Part shown: positions 1 to 8,546 of the stretch, one piece after another
Layout: each line of letters opens with the position of its first letter
Numbering within the stretch: position 1 is the stretch's first letter
NCBI GenBank assembly: GCA_046329495.1
Contig: JAXLUO010000015.1
Coordinates: 1 to 64,000 of the forward strand
Direction of reading: 5' to 3'
Length of the DNA: 64,000 bases
DNA from: Bog-950 sp046329495
Lineage (GTDB): Bacteria > Bacteroidota > Bacteroidia > Chitinophagales > LD1
Translations under genes and position numbers: made by a program
Notes under the pieces: model-generated
The model's input: only the letters and a program-made list of their open reading frames with translations
Database searches by the model: none
What the model was told of the DNA's origin: nothing

Positions 1-11
1 TGTACGTGCTG

Positions 12-407
12 TTAGTTCTTTACCTGCGATTTAAAGAAGGACGTGCCCGATGGGGTAATAGCGTTTACATATTCTTTACCATCCTTGGTAAATATGATGT
101 AGCCGGTGCTATCGCCTAAAAAGTAATTACCGGAAATAAACTCGCGGCCATTGATGAGCCACATTATGTTGCCGGCTTGCGGTGCTTTGAATTTATCGCT
201 GGTTTTGTTTTCGAAAAAACCATTGAACAAACGCACATTGCGGCCCTCCAGCGATAAACTGCCGCCCTTTCCCTGCATCATTACCACATCCATGCTGGTA
301 GTTGAATCGCGCAGGGTTACAAAGGTTTTAGCGGGTAGGGGTTTGTTTTGCGCAAAACCGGTTAGCGCTATAAACAGGCCTATAAGCAGGAGGTAGCTAC
401 GTTTCAT
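12..407 (-). CDS. Small secreted protein of unknown function
   Basis: A 131-residue protein with a clear Sec signal peptide at residues 1-19 (positive start, hydrophobic core, cleavage after TGFA). The mature part has no transmembrane segment and looks beta-rich, with short glycine-containing turns (MQGKGG, RNVRLFNG, GDSTGYI, TKDGKEY). This suggests a small extracytoplasmic beta-sheet domain. I do not recognise the family and see no catalytic motif. The start is an ATG with an in-frame signal peptide. It is transcribed from the same strand as the phosphatase gene behind it, 33 bp away, and could share its transcript. The real-gene call rests on the signal peptide and the complete frame. Confidence 0.7.
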   Translation of the reverse strand: MKRSYLLLIGLFIALTGFAQNKPLPAKTFVTLRDSTTSMDVVMMQGKGGSLSLEGRNVRLFNGFFENKTSDKFKAPQAGNIMWLINGREFISGNYFLGDSTGYIIFTKDGKEYVNAITPSGTSFFKSQVKN

Positions 408-440
408 ATTAATACGGTAAAAATAGATTTTCTATTCATA

Positions 441-1991
441 TCAATTACCATGCCGTTGCGGAGGGTAGGTTCCTTTTTTCTGCTTGTTTATGAATTTGCG
501 TTCCCAGTGGTTGGCCTTGTCCTTTACTACAAAACCCTTCCCGAAGCTTTGCTTGTTTGTCCGTTTTTTAATAGGCACGTACCAAAACTCGGCTATACTT
601 TTTTCGGGTGTTACATTAATGGTAAAGTAACCGTGTTTGCTAAACTGCACCCACAAATGGTGCGGGTTAATGCTTTTGCTGAAATTTTGAATGGCCGGAA
701 TTAAAAAGCCGGGAACACCTACTTCTTTCATATTCACCCGCGAAATGCTGGGTCCTGTTATCTCTACGGCCACAGCACCCTTGCCGGTTTTCTTGTTGTA
801 TTTGGTTTTATCCTTAGGGTAGCCGGTAGCATCCATCACAAAGCTCATGTGGATGTCGCCTGTAAGCACTACAACATTATTAATATGATTGCTGTCAATA
901 AAGTCGTATAAACGTTGACGGTCTTCGGGGAAACCATTCCAGTTGCCTGTATCAAACACATGTCCGTTACCGCGCTTTTTGCTAATGAACTTCGGCGCGC
1001 CTTCGCTCAACCAGTCTACCATCATTTCCTGGTTGCCCAACAAATGCCATTGTGTGGTACTGGCCTTCAGATTATTTTTTAACCAGGCATCCTGCTCGGC
1101 ACCCAGTACCGATTTTTTGCCCGGTGCAAATTCCTCTTTACCCCTGAACAACTGCATGTCAATCATGGTTAAATCGGCTAACTGACCAAACTGAAAGCGG
1201 CGGTAAATTTTTTCAGGATGTGCAAGGTCGGGCTGGCGGATGGGCAGGTAATCCCAAAAAGCCTGCACAGCTTCTTCCTGTTTACCGGGGGCCTCTACAT
1301 CCGTATCGTGGTTGTCCCATTCTGCAATCCAGGTCTTGTTTTGGCGGGCAGCACGCAGGTCAGGGTCCAGCAGATAATAGGTGTGCCGTTCCTGCCAATC
1401 AACCAAACAGGCGCAGTCTACCACCTTGCCTTCGGGCATACGGCACAGTTGCCGGTCATCGGGGTAATCGTACACATAATCGCCCAGATGCACTAAAAAC
1501 TTAATGTCGTTACGTTCAGCAATGCGTCGGTAAGCATTAAAGTATCCGGCCCAAATGCTGGAGCAACTTACTACGGCCAGCTTAAACTGTTTCACTGAAT
1601 CGCCCGGTAAGGTATAAGCAATACCTGTTTGCGAATGGCGTTTATCAGTGGTTGTAAAGCGATAGTAATATTGATGGTCGGGCTGTAGGTTGTCTACATC
1701 CACCTTGGTGGTATAATCATGGAATTTCGTGGCACTTGCATCGCCTTTGTTCACTACTTGTTTAAAATCTGCGTCGGCGGCTACCTCCCACGTAAGGGCT
1801 ATGCTTTGCACATTGGTATCGGCAACAAACACTTTGGTCCAAATGATCACGCGGTCCTGTAAGGGATCGCCGCTGGCTACGCCGTAGTAGAAAGGCGCAT
1901 AGGCGGTATCGGGGAAGATGTTGTCGGGGTAGTGCTGGGCAGCCAAAGGCAAAGTGCCGAGGAATACCAAACAATAGAGGAGGAAGCGCAT
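441..1991 (-). CDS. PhoD-like alkaline phosphatase / phosphodiesterase
   Basis: A 516-residue secreted metallophosphoesterase of the PhoD family. Residues 1-18 are a Sec-type signal peptide without a twin-arginine motif, unlike classical Tat-exported PhoD. An N-terminal PhoD beta-sandwich domain follows (VASGDP, then IIWTKV). The catalytic domain contains the metal-binding motifs HLGDYVYD, EWDNHDTD, GNQEMM and LTGDIHMS, in the usual family order. The likely reaction is hydrolysis of phosphomono- or diesters in the periplasm or outside the cell. The C-terminus is rich in lysine. The family assignment is firm. The substrate is unknown, and no Pho-box-like operator was identified. Confidence 0.88.
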   Translation of the reverse strand: MRFLLYCLVFLGTLPLAAQHYPDNIFPDTAYAPFYYGVASGDPLQDRVIIWTKVFVADTNVQSIALTWEVAADADFKQVVNKGDASATKFHDYTTKVDVDNLQPDHQYYYRFTTTDKRHSQTGIAYTLPGDSVKQFKLAVVSCSSIWAGYFNAYRRIAERNDIKFLVHLGDYVYDYPDDRQLCRMPEGKVVDCACLVDWQERHTYYLLDPDLRAARQNKTWIAEWDNHDTDVEAPGKQEEAVQAFWDYLPIRQPDLAHPEKIYRRFQFGQLADLTMIDMQLFRGKEEFAPGKKSVLGAEQDAWLKNNLKASTTQWHLLGNQEMMVDWLSEGAPKFISKKRGNGHVFDTGNWNGFPEDRQRLYDFIDSNHINNVVVLTGDIHMSFVMDATGYPKDKTKYNKKTGKGAVAVEITGPSISRVNMKEVGVPGFLIPAIQNFSKSINPHHLWVQFSKHGYFTINVTPEKSIAEFWYVPIKKRTNKQSFGKGFVVKDKANHWERKFINKQKKGTYPPQRHGN

Positions 1992-2085
1992 GTACTTATT
2001 TTGAGGAGATTATTCAAATATAAGCGCTGAGGCCGAGCTTCCCCGCGTTGTTTAAGGAACTTGAACTTTAATTAACAGGGCAAAC

Positions 2086-2115
2086 AAAAAAGGCCCCGCA
2101 TTTGCAGGGCCTTCT
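2086..2115 (-). terminator. Rho-independent terminator of the pyrophosphatase gene
   Basis: Read on the minus strand, the stem AAGGCCC / GGGGCCTT encloses a short loop and is followed by a run of six T. It lies 21 bp beyond the stop codon of the membrane pyrophosphatase gene. Confidence 0.85.
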
Positions 2116-2135
2116 AAAACTTTATCGAAAACAGA

Positions 2136-4427
2136 TTAGATGAAATCCACGTAGTTAACGGTGTTGGCAGCAGCAGTTGGCTTGGCAACTTCCTGCTTAA
2201 CTTCCTGTTTCATTTCTGTCTTGGTCTCAGCAGCAGCTTCGTGTTTTTCAACAGCAATAAGCGGAGCGATAGTTAAACCTACCAGCGATGACAATTTGAT
2301 CAAAATGTTCATCGAAGGGCCTGAAGTATCTTTGAAAGGATCGCCTACAGTATCACCTACCACAGCAGCTTTGTGCGGTTCCGACTTCTTGTAGAAAGTT
2401 TCTTTCTTACCGTTTACTTCAATGTCAACACCTTTCTCAAAGCTCTTCTTGGCATTGTCCCATGCACCACCGGCGTTATTTTGGAAAATAGCCCACAACA
2501 CACCGCTTACAGTTACACCGGCCATATAAGCGCCTAAAGCTTCGGCACCCATACCTACACCAATCAATACCGGAGTAACGATGGTGATAACACCAGGCAG
2601 TAACATTTCGCGTAAAGCCGCTTGTGTAGAGATCTCAACGCACTTGCCGTATTCAGGCTTGCCGGTGCCTTCCAGGATACCCGGAATTTCGCGGAACTGG
2701 CGACGAACTTCGTTCACCATATCCATGGCAGCTTTACCTACGCTGTTCATAGCTAAGGCTGAGAATACAACCGGAATCATACCACCGATGAATAAAGCAG
2801 CTAATACTTTCGCATCGAAAATGTTGATGCCGTGGATACCGGTTAAGGTAACATAAGCAGCAAACAGGGCCAGCGCAGTTAACGCAGCCGAAGCGATAGC
2901 AAAACCTTTACCTACGGCAGCGGTAGTGTTACCTACTGAGTCTAACACGTCGGTTTTTTCACGAACTTCTTTAGGCAGTTCGCTCATTTCAGCAATACCA
3001 CCGGCGTTATCGGCGATAGGGCCGAAAGCATCAATCGCTAACTGCATAGCGGTAGTAGCCATCATAGCCGAAGCAGCAATACCTACACCGTAGAAACCTG
3101 CTAAAGCATAAGCACCCCAGATAGCGGCGGCAAAAATGATAACCGGGAAAGCTGTTGAAAGCATACCGGTACCTAAACCTGCGATGATGTTTGTAGCAGC
3201 ACCGGTAGCTGATTTTTGAACGATACCTAACACCGGCTTGCCACCTAAACCTGTATAGTATTCGGTGATCATAGAGATCAGATAGCCTACTACCATACCT
3301 ATACATACAGCGAAGAATACATTTAACGAAGTGGTAGTAATCATGCCGAACTCACCTGCGTTAAAGGCGCTCATCTGGATAGTTTCAGGCAACATCAGTT
3401 TAATTAAACCGAAAGCAGCACCCAGGGCAATTAACATACTTAAGTTGTTACCGCGGTTCAGCGCGCTTTGTACGGTGTTGGTGTCGGCCGAAGCGTTTTC
3501 GCCAACGCTAACAAAAAAGCTACCGATAATAGAGGCTACAATACCTACGCCTGCAATTGCCACAGGTAATAAGATAGGGCCAATGCCGCCGAAGTTATCG
3601 GCAATAGAACCACCGTTATCGCGGATGATGTAGTTGCCCAACACCATTGAAGCTAATACGGTAGCTACATACGAACCGAATAAGTCGGCACCCATACCGG
3701 CCACGTCACCTACGTTATCACCTACGTTATCGGCAATGGTTGCAGGGTTGCGAGGATCATCTTCAGGGATACCGGCTTCTACTTTACCTACTAAGTCAGC
3801 ACCTACGTCGGCAGCTTTGGTGTAAATACCACCACCTACGCGGGCAAACAGGGCTATTGATTCAGCGCCTAATGAGAAACCAGCTAATACTTCTAATACT
3901 TTGGTCATACCTTCGTAACCACCGCCGGTAGCAAAGTTGCCGCCCATAAACTGGTGGAAGAAGATTACAAACAGGCTGCTTAAGCCTAAAACGGCTAAGC
4001 CGGCAACGCCTAAGCCCATTACCGTACCACCGCCAAAAGACACTTTTAATGCTTTAGCCAGCGATGTTTTAGCAGCCTGGGTAGTGCGCACGTTTGCTTT
4101 GGTAGCAATACGCATACCTAAAAAGCCTGCTAAGGCCGAGAAGAAACATCCGATAACGAAAGCCGCTACAATCAGCACGCTGCTGTGGGCAGCTACTTTA
4201 GGCACCTGCGAAAGCACACCTAAACCGATACCTGCCAATACCACGTAAATGGCCAGAATACGGTATTCAGCTTTTAAGAAAGCCATAGCGCCATCGGCTA
4301 TGTTGCCGGCAATACCGGTCATTTTCGCATCGCCTGCGTCCTGCTTGGATACCCAGCTGGATAAAATAGCCATGTAGGCTAATGCTACCAGGCCGAAAAC
4401 GGGAAGGATGTAAATTAGATTCTCCAT
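2136..4427 (-). CDS. hppA: Membrane-bound ion-translocating pyrophosphatase
   Basis: A 763-residue integral membrane pump that couples hydrolysis of pyrophosphate to H+ or Na+ export. Visible signatures are the substrate motif DVGADLVGKVE, the acidic repeats of DNVGDNVGDVAGMGADLFGS, and the C-terminal DTVGDPFKDTSGPS. The potassium-dependence segment reads GNTTAAVGKG. Alanine in the key position is the signature of the K+-dependent subfamily, many members of which pump sodium. About 16 hydrophobic segments are present. I place the start at the ATG at 4427, because residues upstream of MENLIYILP would be extra to the family and lie past the promoter. The last ~35 residues are an A/E/K-rich tail (EMKQEVKQEV) not usual in the family. 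Confidence 0.95.
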   Translation of the reverse strand: MENLIYILPVFGLVALAYMAILSSWVSKQDAGDAKMTGIAGNIADGAMAFLKAEYRILAIYVVLAGIGLGVLSQVPKVAAHSSVLIVAAFVIGCFFSALAGFLGMRIATKANVRTTQAAKTSLAKALKVSFGGGTVMGLGVAGLAVLGLSSLFVIFFHQFMGGNFATGGGYEGMTKVLEVLAGFSLGAESIALFARVGGGIYTKAADVGADLVGKVEAGIPEDDPRNPATIADNVGDNVGDVAGMGADLFGSYVATVLASMVLGNYIIRDNGGSIADNFGGIGPILLPVAIAGVGIVASIIGSFFVSVGENASADTNTVQSALNRGNNLSMLIALGAAFGLIKLMLPETIQMSAFNAGEFGMITTTSLNVFFAVCIGMVVGYLISMITEYYTGLGGKPVLGIVQKSATGAATNIIAGLGTGMLSTAFPVIIFAAAIWGAYALAGFYGVGIAASAMMATTAMQLAIDAFGPIADNAGGIAEMSELPKEVREKTDVLDSVGNTTAAVGKGFAIASAALTALALFAAYVTLTGIHGINIFDAKVLAALFIGGMIPVVFSALAMNSVGKAAMDMVNEVRRQFREIPGILEGTGKPEYGKCVEISTQAALREMLLPGVITIVTPVLIGVGMGAEALGAYMAGVTVSGVLWAIFQNNAGGAWDNAKKSFEKGVDIEVNGKKETFYKKSEPHKAAVVGDTVGDPFKDTSGPSMNILIKLSSLVGLTIAPLIAVEKHEAAAETKTEMKQEVKQEVAKPTAAANTVNYVDFI

Positions 4428-4460
4428 ACTATAATGATACTGTTTTGTTAAAACGGAGCG

Positions 4461-4468
4461 CAAATATA
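4461..4468 (-). promoter_or_regulatory. -7 box of the hppA promoter (TATATTTG)
   Basis: On the minus strand this is TATATTTG, a perfect match to the Bacteroidota -7 consensus TAnnTTTG. It lies 33 bp before the ATG of hppA. A TTAG about 19 bp further upstream could be a weak -33 element. Confidence 0.6.
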
Positions 4469-4554
4469 ACAGAACGGGGCACAAAGCCTAATTAAATAGG
4501 GCCAAAACCCTTGTTAGCCTTCATTCTCAGCCTTTAAGCGTATCTTAGCGCAGT

Positions 4555-5145
4555 ATGTTGATTTTGGCTGTTTTATGGGTGGTTTTCGGCGTGTTACACA
4601 GCCTGCTGGCCGATTTAAAAGTAAAGGCCCGGATGGCTGCCTTTTTGGGTAAGGCGTATAGGTATTACCGCATTGCCTATAACCTGTTTTTTCTGGCCTT
4701 ACTCGGCCTGCTGCTCTATTTAACAGTTTGGAGGGATGAAAGCATGCTGTTCTTCGGGCAGTCGCAACTGACAATTATAACCGGTTATGCTCTTTTGATT
4801 ATCGGCGGCATTCTCATGCTTGTTTCCTTCTCCGGCTTCGATGTATCGGAATTTCTGGGCTTTGCCTATTTAAAACCGGCGGAACCCAATAAGCAGGTGG
4901 AAACATTGCGCACTACCGGTATGTATGCCCTGGTAAGGCACCCGCTGTACTTTGCCACGTTCGTTTTTGTGCTCGGTTTCTTTTTCGCAAAACCCACCGA
5001 GCTGCGGCTCATGACACTGCTCTTTATTTACCTATACACGTATATAGGCGCCCGGTTAGAAGAAAAGAAGCTCGTGCAAATCTTCGGTGAACCTTATAAA
5101 GCTTATCAGCAAAGGGTAAAGATGTTGGTGCCGTTTTTGTTTTAA
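4555..5145 (+). CDS. Isoprenylcysteine methyltransferase-like / NnrU-type membrane protein
   Basis: A 196-residue membrane protein with about five hydrophobic segments. The C-terminal part carries the signature of the ICMT/phospholipid-methyltransferase-like fold: TGMYALVRHPLY, then an acidic pair in RLEEKKLVQIFGEPY and the final YKAYQQRV. Family members bind S-adenosylmethionine and methylate membrane-embedded substrates. The true substrate here is not known, and NnrU-like annotation would be equally acceptable. The ATG follows directly after the intergenic region shared with the divergent hppA promoter. Confidence 0.75.
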   Translation: MLILAVLWVVFGVLHSLLADLKVKARMAAFLGKAYRYYRIAYNLFFLALLGLLLYLTVWRDESMLFFGQSQLTIITGYALLIIGGILMLVSFSGFDVSEFLGFAYLKPAEPNKQVETLRTTGMYALVRHPLYFATFVFVLGFFFAKPTELRLMTLLFIYLYTYIGARLEEKKLVQIFGEPYKAYQQRVKMLVPFLF

Positions 5146-5151
5146 GTAACG

Positions 5152-5781
5152 CTACTTGCGCTTTTTCTTCCAGCAATCATCTACGTGGTCGTTTACTATG
5201 CCTACGGCTTGCATAAAGGCATAGCAAATAGTAGAGCCACGGAATTTAAAGCCGCGCTTACCCATGTCCTTGCTCATGGCATCGCTTATTTCGGTGCGGG
5301 GCGGTACATCGCGCATGGTGGTAACCTTGTTTACCAATGGTTTGTGGTTTACAAAACTCCACACGTATTTATCGAACGAGCCGAACTCCTTTTGAATGTC
5401 CAGGAACAATCGCGCATTGTTAATGGCTGCCGCAATTTTTAATCGGTTACGGATAATACCTTCGTCTTGCATCAGGCTGTCGAATTTCTTTTGGTCGAAT
5501 TTTGCCACCTTCTTTGCATCGAAGTTGGCAAATGCCTTGCGGAAGTTTTCGCGCTTCTTTAAAATGGTCAGCCAGCTCAAACCCGCCTGAAAGCTTTCCA
5601 GTACCAAAAACTCAAACAACAAACGGTCGTCGTGGATCGGCTTGCCCCATTCTTCATCGTGGTAGGTTACGTATATAGGGTCGCCCAAGCACCAGCCACA
5701 ACGGGTTTTGCCATCGGTAGGACCAGTATATTTTTCTTTCGTAGAAGATTTCTTTATTGTGCTTGCTTTTTTGTTGCTCAT
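5152..5781 (-). CDS. tag: DNA-3-methyladenine glycosylase I
   Basis: A 209-residue base-excision repair enzyme that removes 3-methyladenine from alkylated DNA. After a lysine-rich N-terminal extension of about 25 residues, the Tag domain begins with RCGWC. The zinc site can be traced as the Cys of that motif, the His of YHDEEWG, and the His and Cys of NDHVDDCW near the end. The base-binding segment LESFQAGLSW includes the conserved Glu and Trp. The start codon overlaps the stop of the upstream toxin gene by 4 bp (ATGA), so it is translationally coupled to a toxin-antitoxin pair. Confidence 0.93.
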   Translation of the reverse strand: MSNKKASTIKKSSTKEKYTGPTDGKTRCGWCLGDPIYVTYHDEEWGKPIHDDRLLFEFLVLESFQAGLSWLTILKKRENFRKAFANFDAKKVAKFDQKKFDSLMQDEGIIRNRLKIAAAINNARLFLDIQKEFGSFDKYVWSFVNHKPLVNKVTTMRDVPPRTEISDAMSKDMGKRGFKFRGSTICYAFMQAVGIVNDHVDDCWKKKRK

Positions 5782-6068
5782 AATTTCAAGCGTTTGGGAT
5801 TACGATAGTTATTCCAAAATAACAGCAATTCTATCTGTTGATTTTTGATTCGATAAAATAGAGTGATCTGTTTAACGACCAAGCAACGTCTGATATTTTT
5901 ATGCTTGCCATATATAGGGAACGCGAGTGGATATGTTGAGATGGAAGCCACAGCCTCATCAACCTTATCCAGAAAATCTTCTAATACCTTTTGGGACCAC
6001 TCCTCTTGCAAGTAGTCTATATTCTGGTTGAATGAATCAATGGCGCTAGTTGACCAAAGAACATTCAT
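5778..6068 (-). CDS. ParE/RelE-superfamily toxin
   Basis: A 96-residue protein with the RelE/ParE (plasmid stabilisation) fold. It has an N-terminal helix pair (SAIDSFNQNIDYL, then VLEDFLDKVDEAV), the segment PLAFPIYGKHKNIRRCLV, and the terminal strand pair ITLFYRI and IELLLFWNN. Charge and length are typical of ParE-like toxins, which target gyrase, or RelE-like toxins, which cleave mRNA. The sequence alone does not separate the two. The start overlaps the antitoxin stop by 4 bp, and its own stop overlaps the tag start, making a tight three-gene unit. Confidence 0.82.
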   Translation of the reverse strand: MNVLWSTSAIDSFNQNIDYLQEEWSQKVLEDFLDKVDEAVASISTYPLAFPIYGKHKNIRRCLVVKQITLFYRIKNQQIELLLFWNNYRNPKRLKL

Positions 6069-6298
6069 TTTTTCTTGGAATATTTCTTTCTTAATTGCTT
6101 CATAGCAGTGGCATGTGGAATCAATTTGCCCTTGTTTGCCTTTTTTACAGCAATCCTAAGCGCAGCATTTAATTCCGGATCATTTTCCAGAGAAGAATCT
6201 CCTTGTTCTTCCAATAACGTCTTCACCTGCTGTAAAACCACTTGATCCGTGGTTTTAACGATTTTCTCAATAAGCTCATATTTTGAAATCAAATCCAT
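6065..6298 (-). CDS. Antitoxin partner of the ParE/RelE toxin
   Basis: A 77-residue acidic/basic helical protein directly before the toxin gene, overlapping it by 4 bp. The N-terminus (LISKYELIEKIVKTTD) and the C-terminal LIPHATAMKQLRKKYSKK resemble the family of short antitoxins whose tail wraps the ParE toxin. No clear ribbon-helix-helix DNA-binding motif was seen. The assignment therefore relies mainly on its order before the toxin, size and overlap. In such pairs the antitoxin usually represses the shared promoter, which would also control tag. Confidence 0.75.
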   Translation of the reverse strand: MDLISKYELIEKIVKTTDQVVLQQVKTLLEEQGDSSLENDPELNAALRIAVKKANKGKLIPHATAMKQLRKKYSKKK

Positions 6299-6345
6299 TT
6301 TTTGATTTTACTGTGAATTTACGGCTTTTTGTCTTAAATATCCTT

Positions 6346-7281
6346 TTACAGGTTTTTCAGTTTGTCCCACAGTTCGGGTAGTTTTTTAATAATGGCGGCC
6401 TGCCGCGCAAAGGTGCGGGCTTCCACTGCCGGTATGCCTAAATAAGTTTTGCCGCCCTCTAAAGAAGAAGGCACTGCCGTAGTAGCCATCACTACCGCAT
6501 GGTCGCCAATTTCAATGTTCTTATTAATAGCCGCCTTGCCGTAAAGTGTAACCCAGTTGCCTACTTTGGTGTTGCCGGCTATACCAACCTGCGCGGCCAG
6601 TATACAGTTCTCACCAATCTTAACGTCATGGCCCAGGTGCACCTGGCTATCCAGTTTAGTGCCTTTGCCTATGCGGGTATCGCTGCTAACACCGGCATCA
6701 ATGGTACAGCCGGGGCCAATCTCAACGTTGTCCTCAATTACTACGCGGCCGGCATTGTGCATTTTATCGTAATGCGTTTTCTGCTTCTTGTAATAAAAAG
6801 CATCAGCACCAATAGTGGTGTTGGCATGTATTATTACGTTATCGCCGATTACGGTATAGGGGTAAATAGTAGCGTTTGGATGTATCACACAGTTTTTACC
6901 GATCACTACCTGCTCACCGATAAAAGCATTGGGAAACACAAACGTGCCTTCGCCAATTTTAGCGCTACTTCCTATATTTTTATCCTGCCGTAACGTAGGT
7001 TGAAATCTTTGGGCGATTAAATTATAAGCAACAAATGGGTTCTCATTATAAAGCAGGGTTTTGCCTGTAGGCGCTTCTACCTTTTTATTGATGATGACAA
7101 ATGAAGCCGCTGAGCGCAGGGTAAAATCGTAGTACTTCTCGTGGTCAACAAACGAAATATCGCCTGGCTCTACATTGTGTATTTCGTTCAGGCCGGAAAC
7201 AAGGGCCCCGGGGTCACCTATAATTTCGGAGTTGGTCCATGCCGCCAGTTCGCCGGCGGTTACGGGTTTAGGAAATTTCAT
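6346..7281 (-). CDS. lpxD: UDP-3-O-acylglucosamine N-acyltransferase (LpxD)
   Basis: A 311-residue cytoplasmic acyltransferase of lipid A synthesis. It transfers a 3-hydroxyacyl chain from acyl carrier protein to UDP-3-O-acylglucosamine. The N-terminal uridine-binding domain contains EPGDISFVDHEKYY. The middle is a left-handed beta helix of hexapeptide repeats (IGEGTFV, IGKNCVI, IGDNVII, IGKGTKL). The catalytic histidine is likely the one in VHLGHDVKIG. It is somewhat shorter than the ~340-residue enzymes of enterobacteria, mainly at the C-terminal helical extension. It lies alone, divergent from gcvT. Confidence 0.92.
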   Translation of the reverse strand: MKFPKPVTAGELAAWTNSEIIGDPGALVSGLNEIHNVEPGDISFVDHEKYYDFTLRSAASFVIINKKVEAPTGKTLLYNENPFVAYNLIAQRFQPTLRQDKNIGSSAKIGEGTFVFPNAFIGEQVVIGKNCVIHPNATIYPYTVIGDNVIIHANTTIGADAFYYKKQKTHYDKMHNAGRVVIEDNVEIGPGCTIDAGVSSDTRIGKGTKLDSQVHLGHDVKIGENCILAAQVGIAGNTKVGNWVTLYGKAAINKNIEIGDHAVVMATTAVPSSLEGGKTYLGIPAVEARTFARQAAIIKKLPELWDKLKNL

Positions 7282-7408
7282 ACACGAATATAAAATTCAA
7301 TCCACAACCCCTGCTGCAACGCTAAAATGGGGATTATGTTGTCAATAGTCTTTTTACATTCGCCTCGCTTGCGGCCGCATGCCGAAACAGATAAAAAAGA
7401 GCAGAAAA

Positions 7409-8488
7409 ATGAAAGAGACAGCCTTATCTTCCCTACACATTTCGCTGGGTGCTAAAATGGCCGAGTTCGCCGGTTTTAATATGCCCATAGTTTACAGCAG
7501 TATTAACGAAGAACATAAAGCCGTGCGCAACAGCGTTGGCGTGTTTGATGTAAGCCATATGGGCGAATTTCGCCTGAAAGGAGAGAAGGCGCTGGACCTG
7601 ATACAACTGGTAACTACCAACGATGCCAGCAAATTAACCGATGGTAAAGTGCAGTATAGCTGTATGCCGAATAACGAAGGCGGTATTGTAGATGATTTGT
7701 TGGTTTACCGCTTTAAGGCCGATGAATATTACCTGGTAGTTAACGCCGGCAACATTGCAAAGGACTGGAACTGGATTAAAGACCACAATACCTTTGGGGT
7801 GGAGATGGTAGATATGAGCGAAGGCATGAGCCTGCTTGCTGTGCAGGGACCCAATGCCATTAAAGCCTTGCAAAAACTTACCGATGTAAACTTAAGCAGT
7901 ATTCCTTACTATGCTTTTGCTGTGGGCACCATGGCGGGTATTGAACAGGTAATTATATCCAATACCGGTTATACCGGTGCCGGTGGGTTTGAATTGTATG
8001 TAGCCAACGCCGATGCCCGCAAATTATGGGATGCCGTGTTTGAAGCAGGTGCTGAATTTGATATTGTACCAGCCGGATTAGGCTGTCGCGATACCCTGCG
8101 TTTAGAAAAGGCTTTCTGTTTGTACGGACATGATATTGACGACACCACTTCGCCTATCGAAGCCGGCCTGGGCTGGATCACCAAGTTTACCAAGAGCTTT
8201 GTAAAGAGCGACTACCACAAAGCCATTAAGGACAATGGCCCAACTAAAAAATTGGTAGGCTTCGAAATTCCGGAGAAAGGCAAAATACCGCGCCAGCATT
8301 TTAAAATTAAAGATGCAGCCGGTAACGAAATCGGTGAAGTAACCTCAGGCACCCAGTCGCCTTCGTTAGGTAAGGCTATTGGTATGGGTTATGTAAAAAC
8401 TGAATTCTCGAATGTAGGCACCGAGATATTCGTAGAGATCCGCAACCAGGCAATTAAAGCTGTTGTGGTTAAAACACCTTTCCTGTAA
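7409..8488 (+). CDS. gcvT: Glycine cleavage system T protein (aminomethyltransferase)
   Basis: A 359-residue folate-dependent T protein. It takes the aminomethyl group from lipoylated H protein and makes methylene-tetrahydrofolate and ammonia. Signatures are GVFDVSHMGEF near the N-terminus, the folate-site aspartate region LVTTNDASKL, GYTGAGGFELY, and the late CRDTLRLEKAFCLYGHDID. An earlier in-frame ATG at 7379 would add ten basic residues. I chose 7409 because homologues begin MKxTAL. No glycine-riboswitch-like structure was recognised upstream. The other glycine cleavage genes are not in the window. Confidence 0.94.
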   Translation: MKETALSSLHISLGAKMAEFAGFNMPIVYSSINEEHKAVRNSVGVFDVSHMGEFRLKGEKALDLIQLVTTNDASKLTDGKVQYSCMPNNEGGIVDDLLVYRFKADEYYLVVNAGNIAKDWNWIKDHNTFGVEMVDMSEGMSLLAVQGPNAIKALQKLTDVNLSSIPYYAFAVGTMAGIEQVIISNTGYTGAGGFELYVANADARKLWDAVFEAGAEFDIVPAGLGCRDTLRLEKAFCLYGHDIDDTTSPIEAGLGWITKFTKSFVKSDYHKAIKDNGPTKKLVGFEIPEKGKIPRQHFKIKDAAGNEIGEVTSGTQSPSLGKAIGMGYVKTEFSNVGTEIFVEIRNQAIKAVVVKTPFL

Positions 8489-8511
8489 ATAACGTATCGA
8501 ACCGATACAGT

Positions 8512-8546
8512 GAAAGCGCCGAGGCTAAGCTTCGGCGCTTTTTTAT
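8512..8546 (+). terminator. Terminator after gcvT
   Basis: AAGCGCCGA and TCGGCGCTT form a nine-pair stem that can extend by GCT/AGC, followed by TTTTTT. It lies just after gcvT and meets the end of the convergent MFS gene, so it may act in both directions. Confidence 0.88.

Noticed and set aside
4514..4774. An 86-codon minus-strand frame over the start of the methyltransferase gene
   Set aside because: It overlaps the hppA upstream region and the better-supported plus-strand gene, and its product is a basic, low-complexity string.
7282..7408. Possible glycine riboswitch before gcvT
   Set aside because: I looked for the usual structured leader and found no paired elements resembling it; the region is only about 125 bp.
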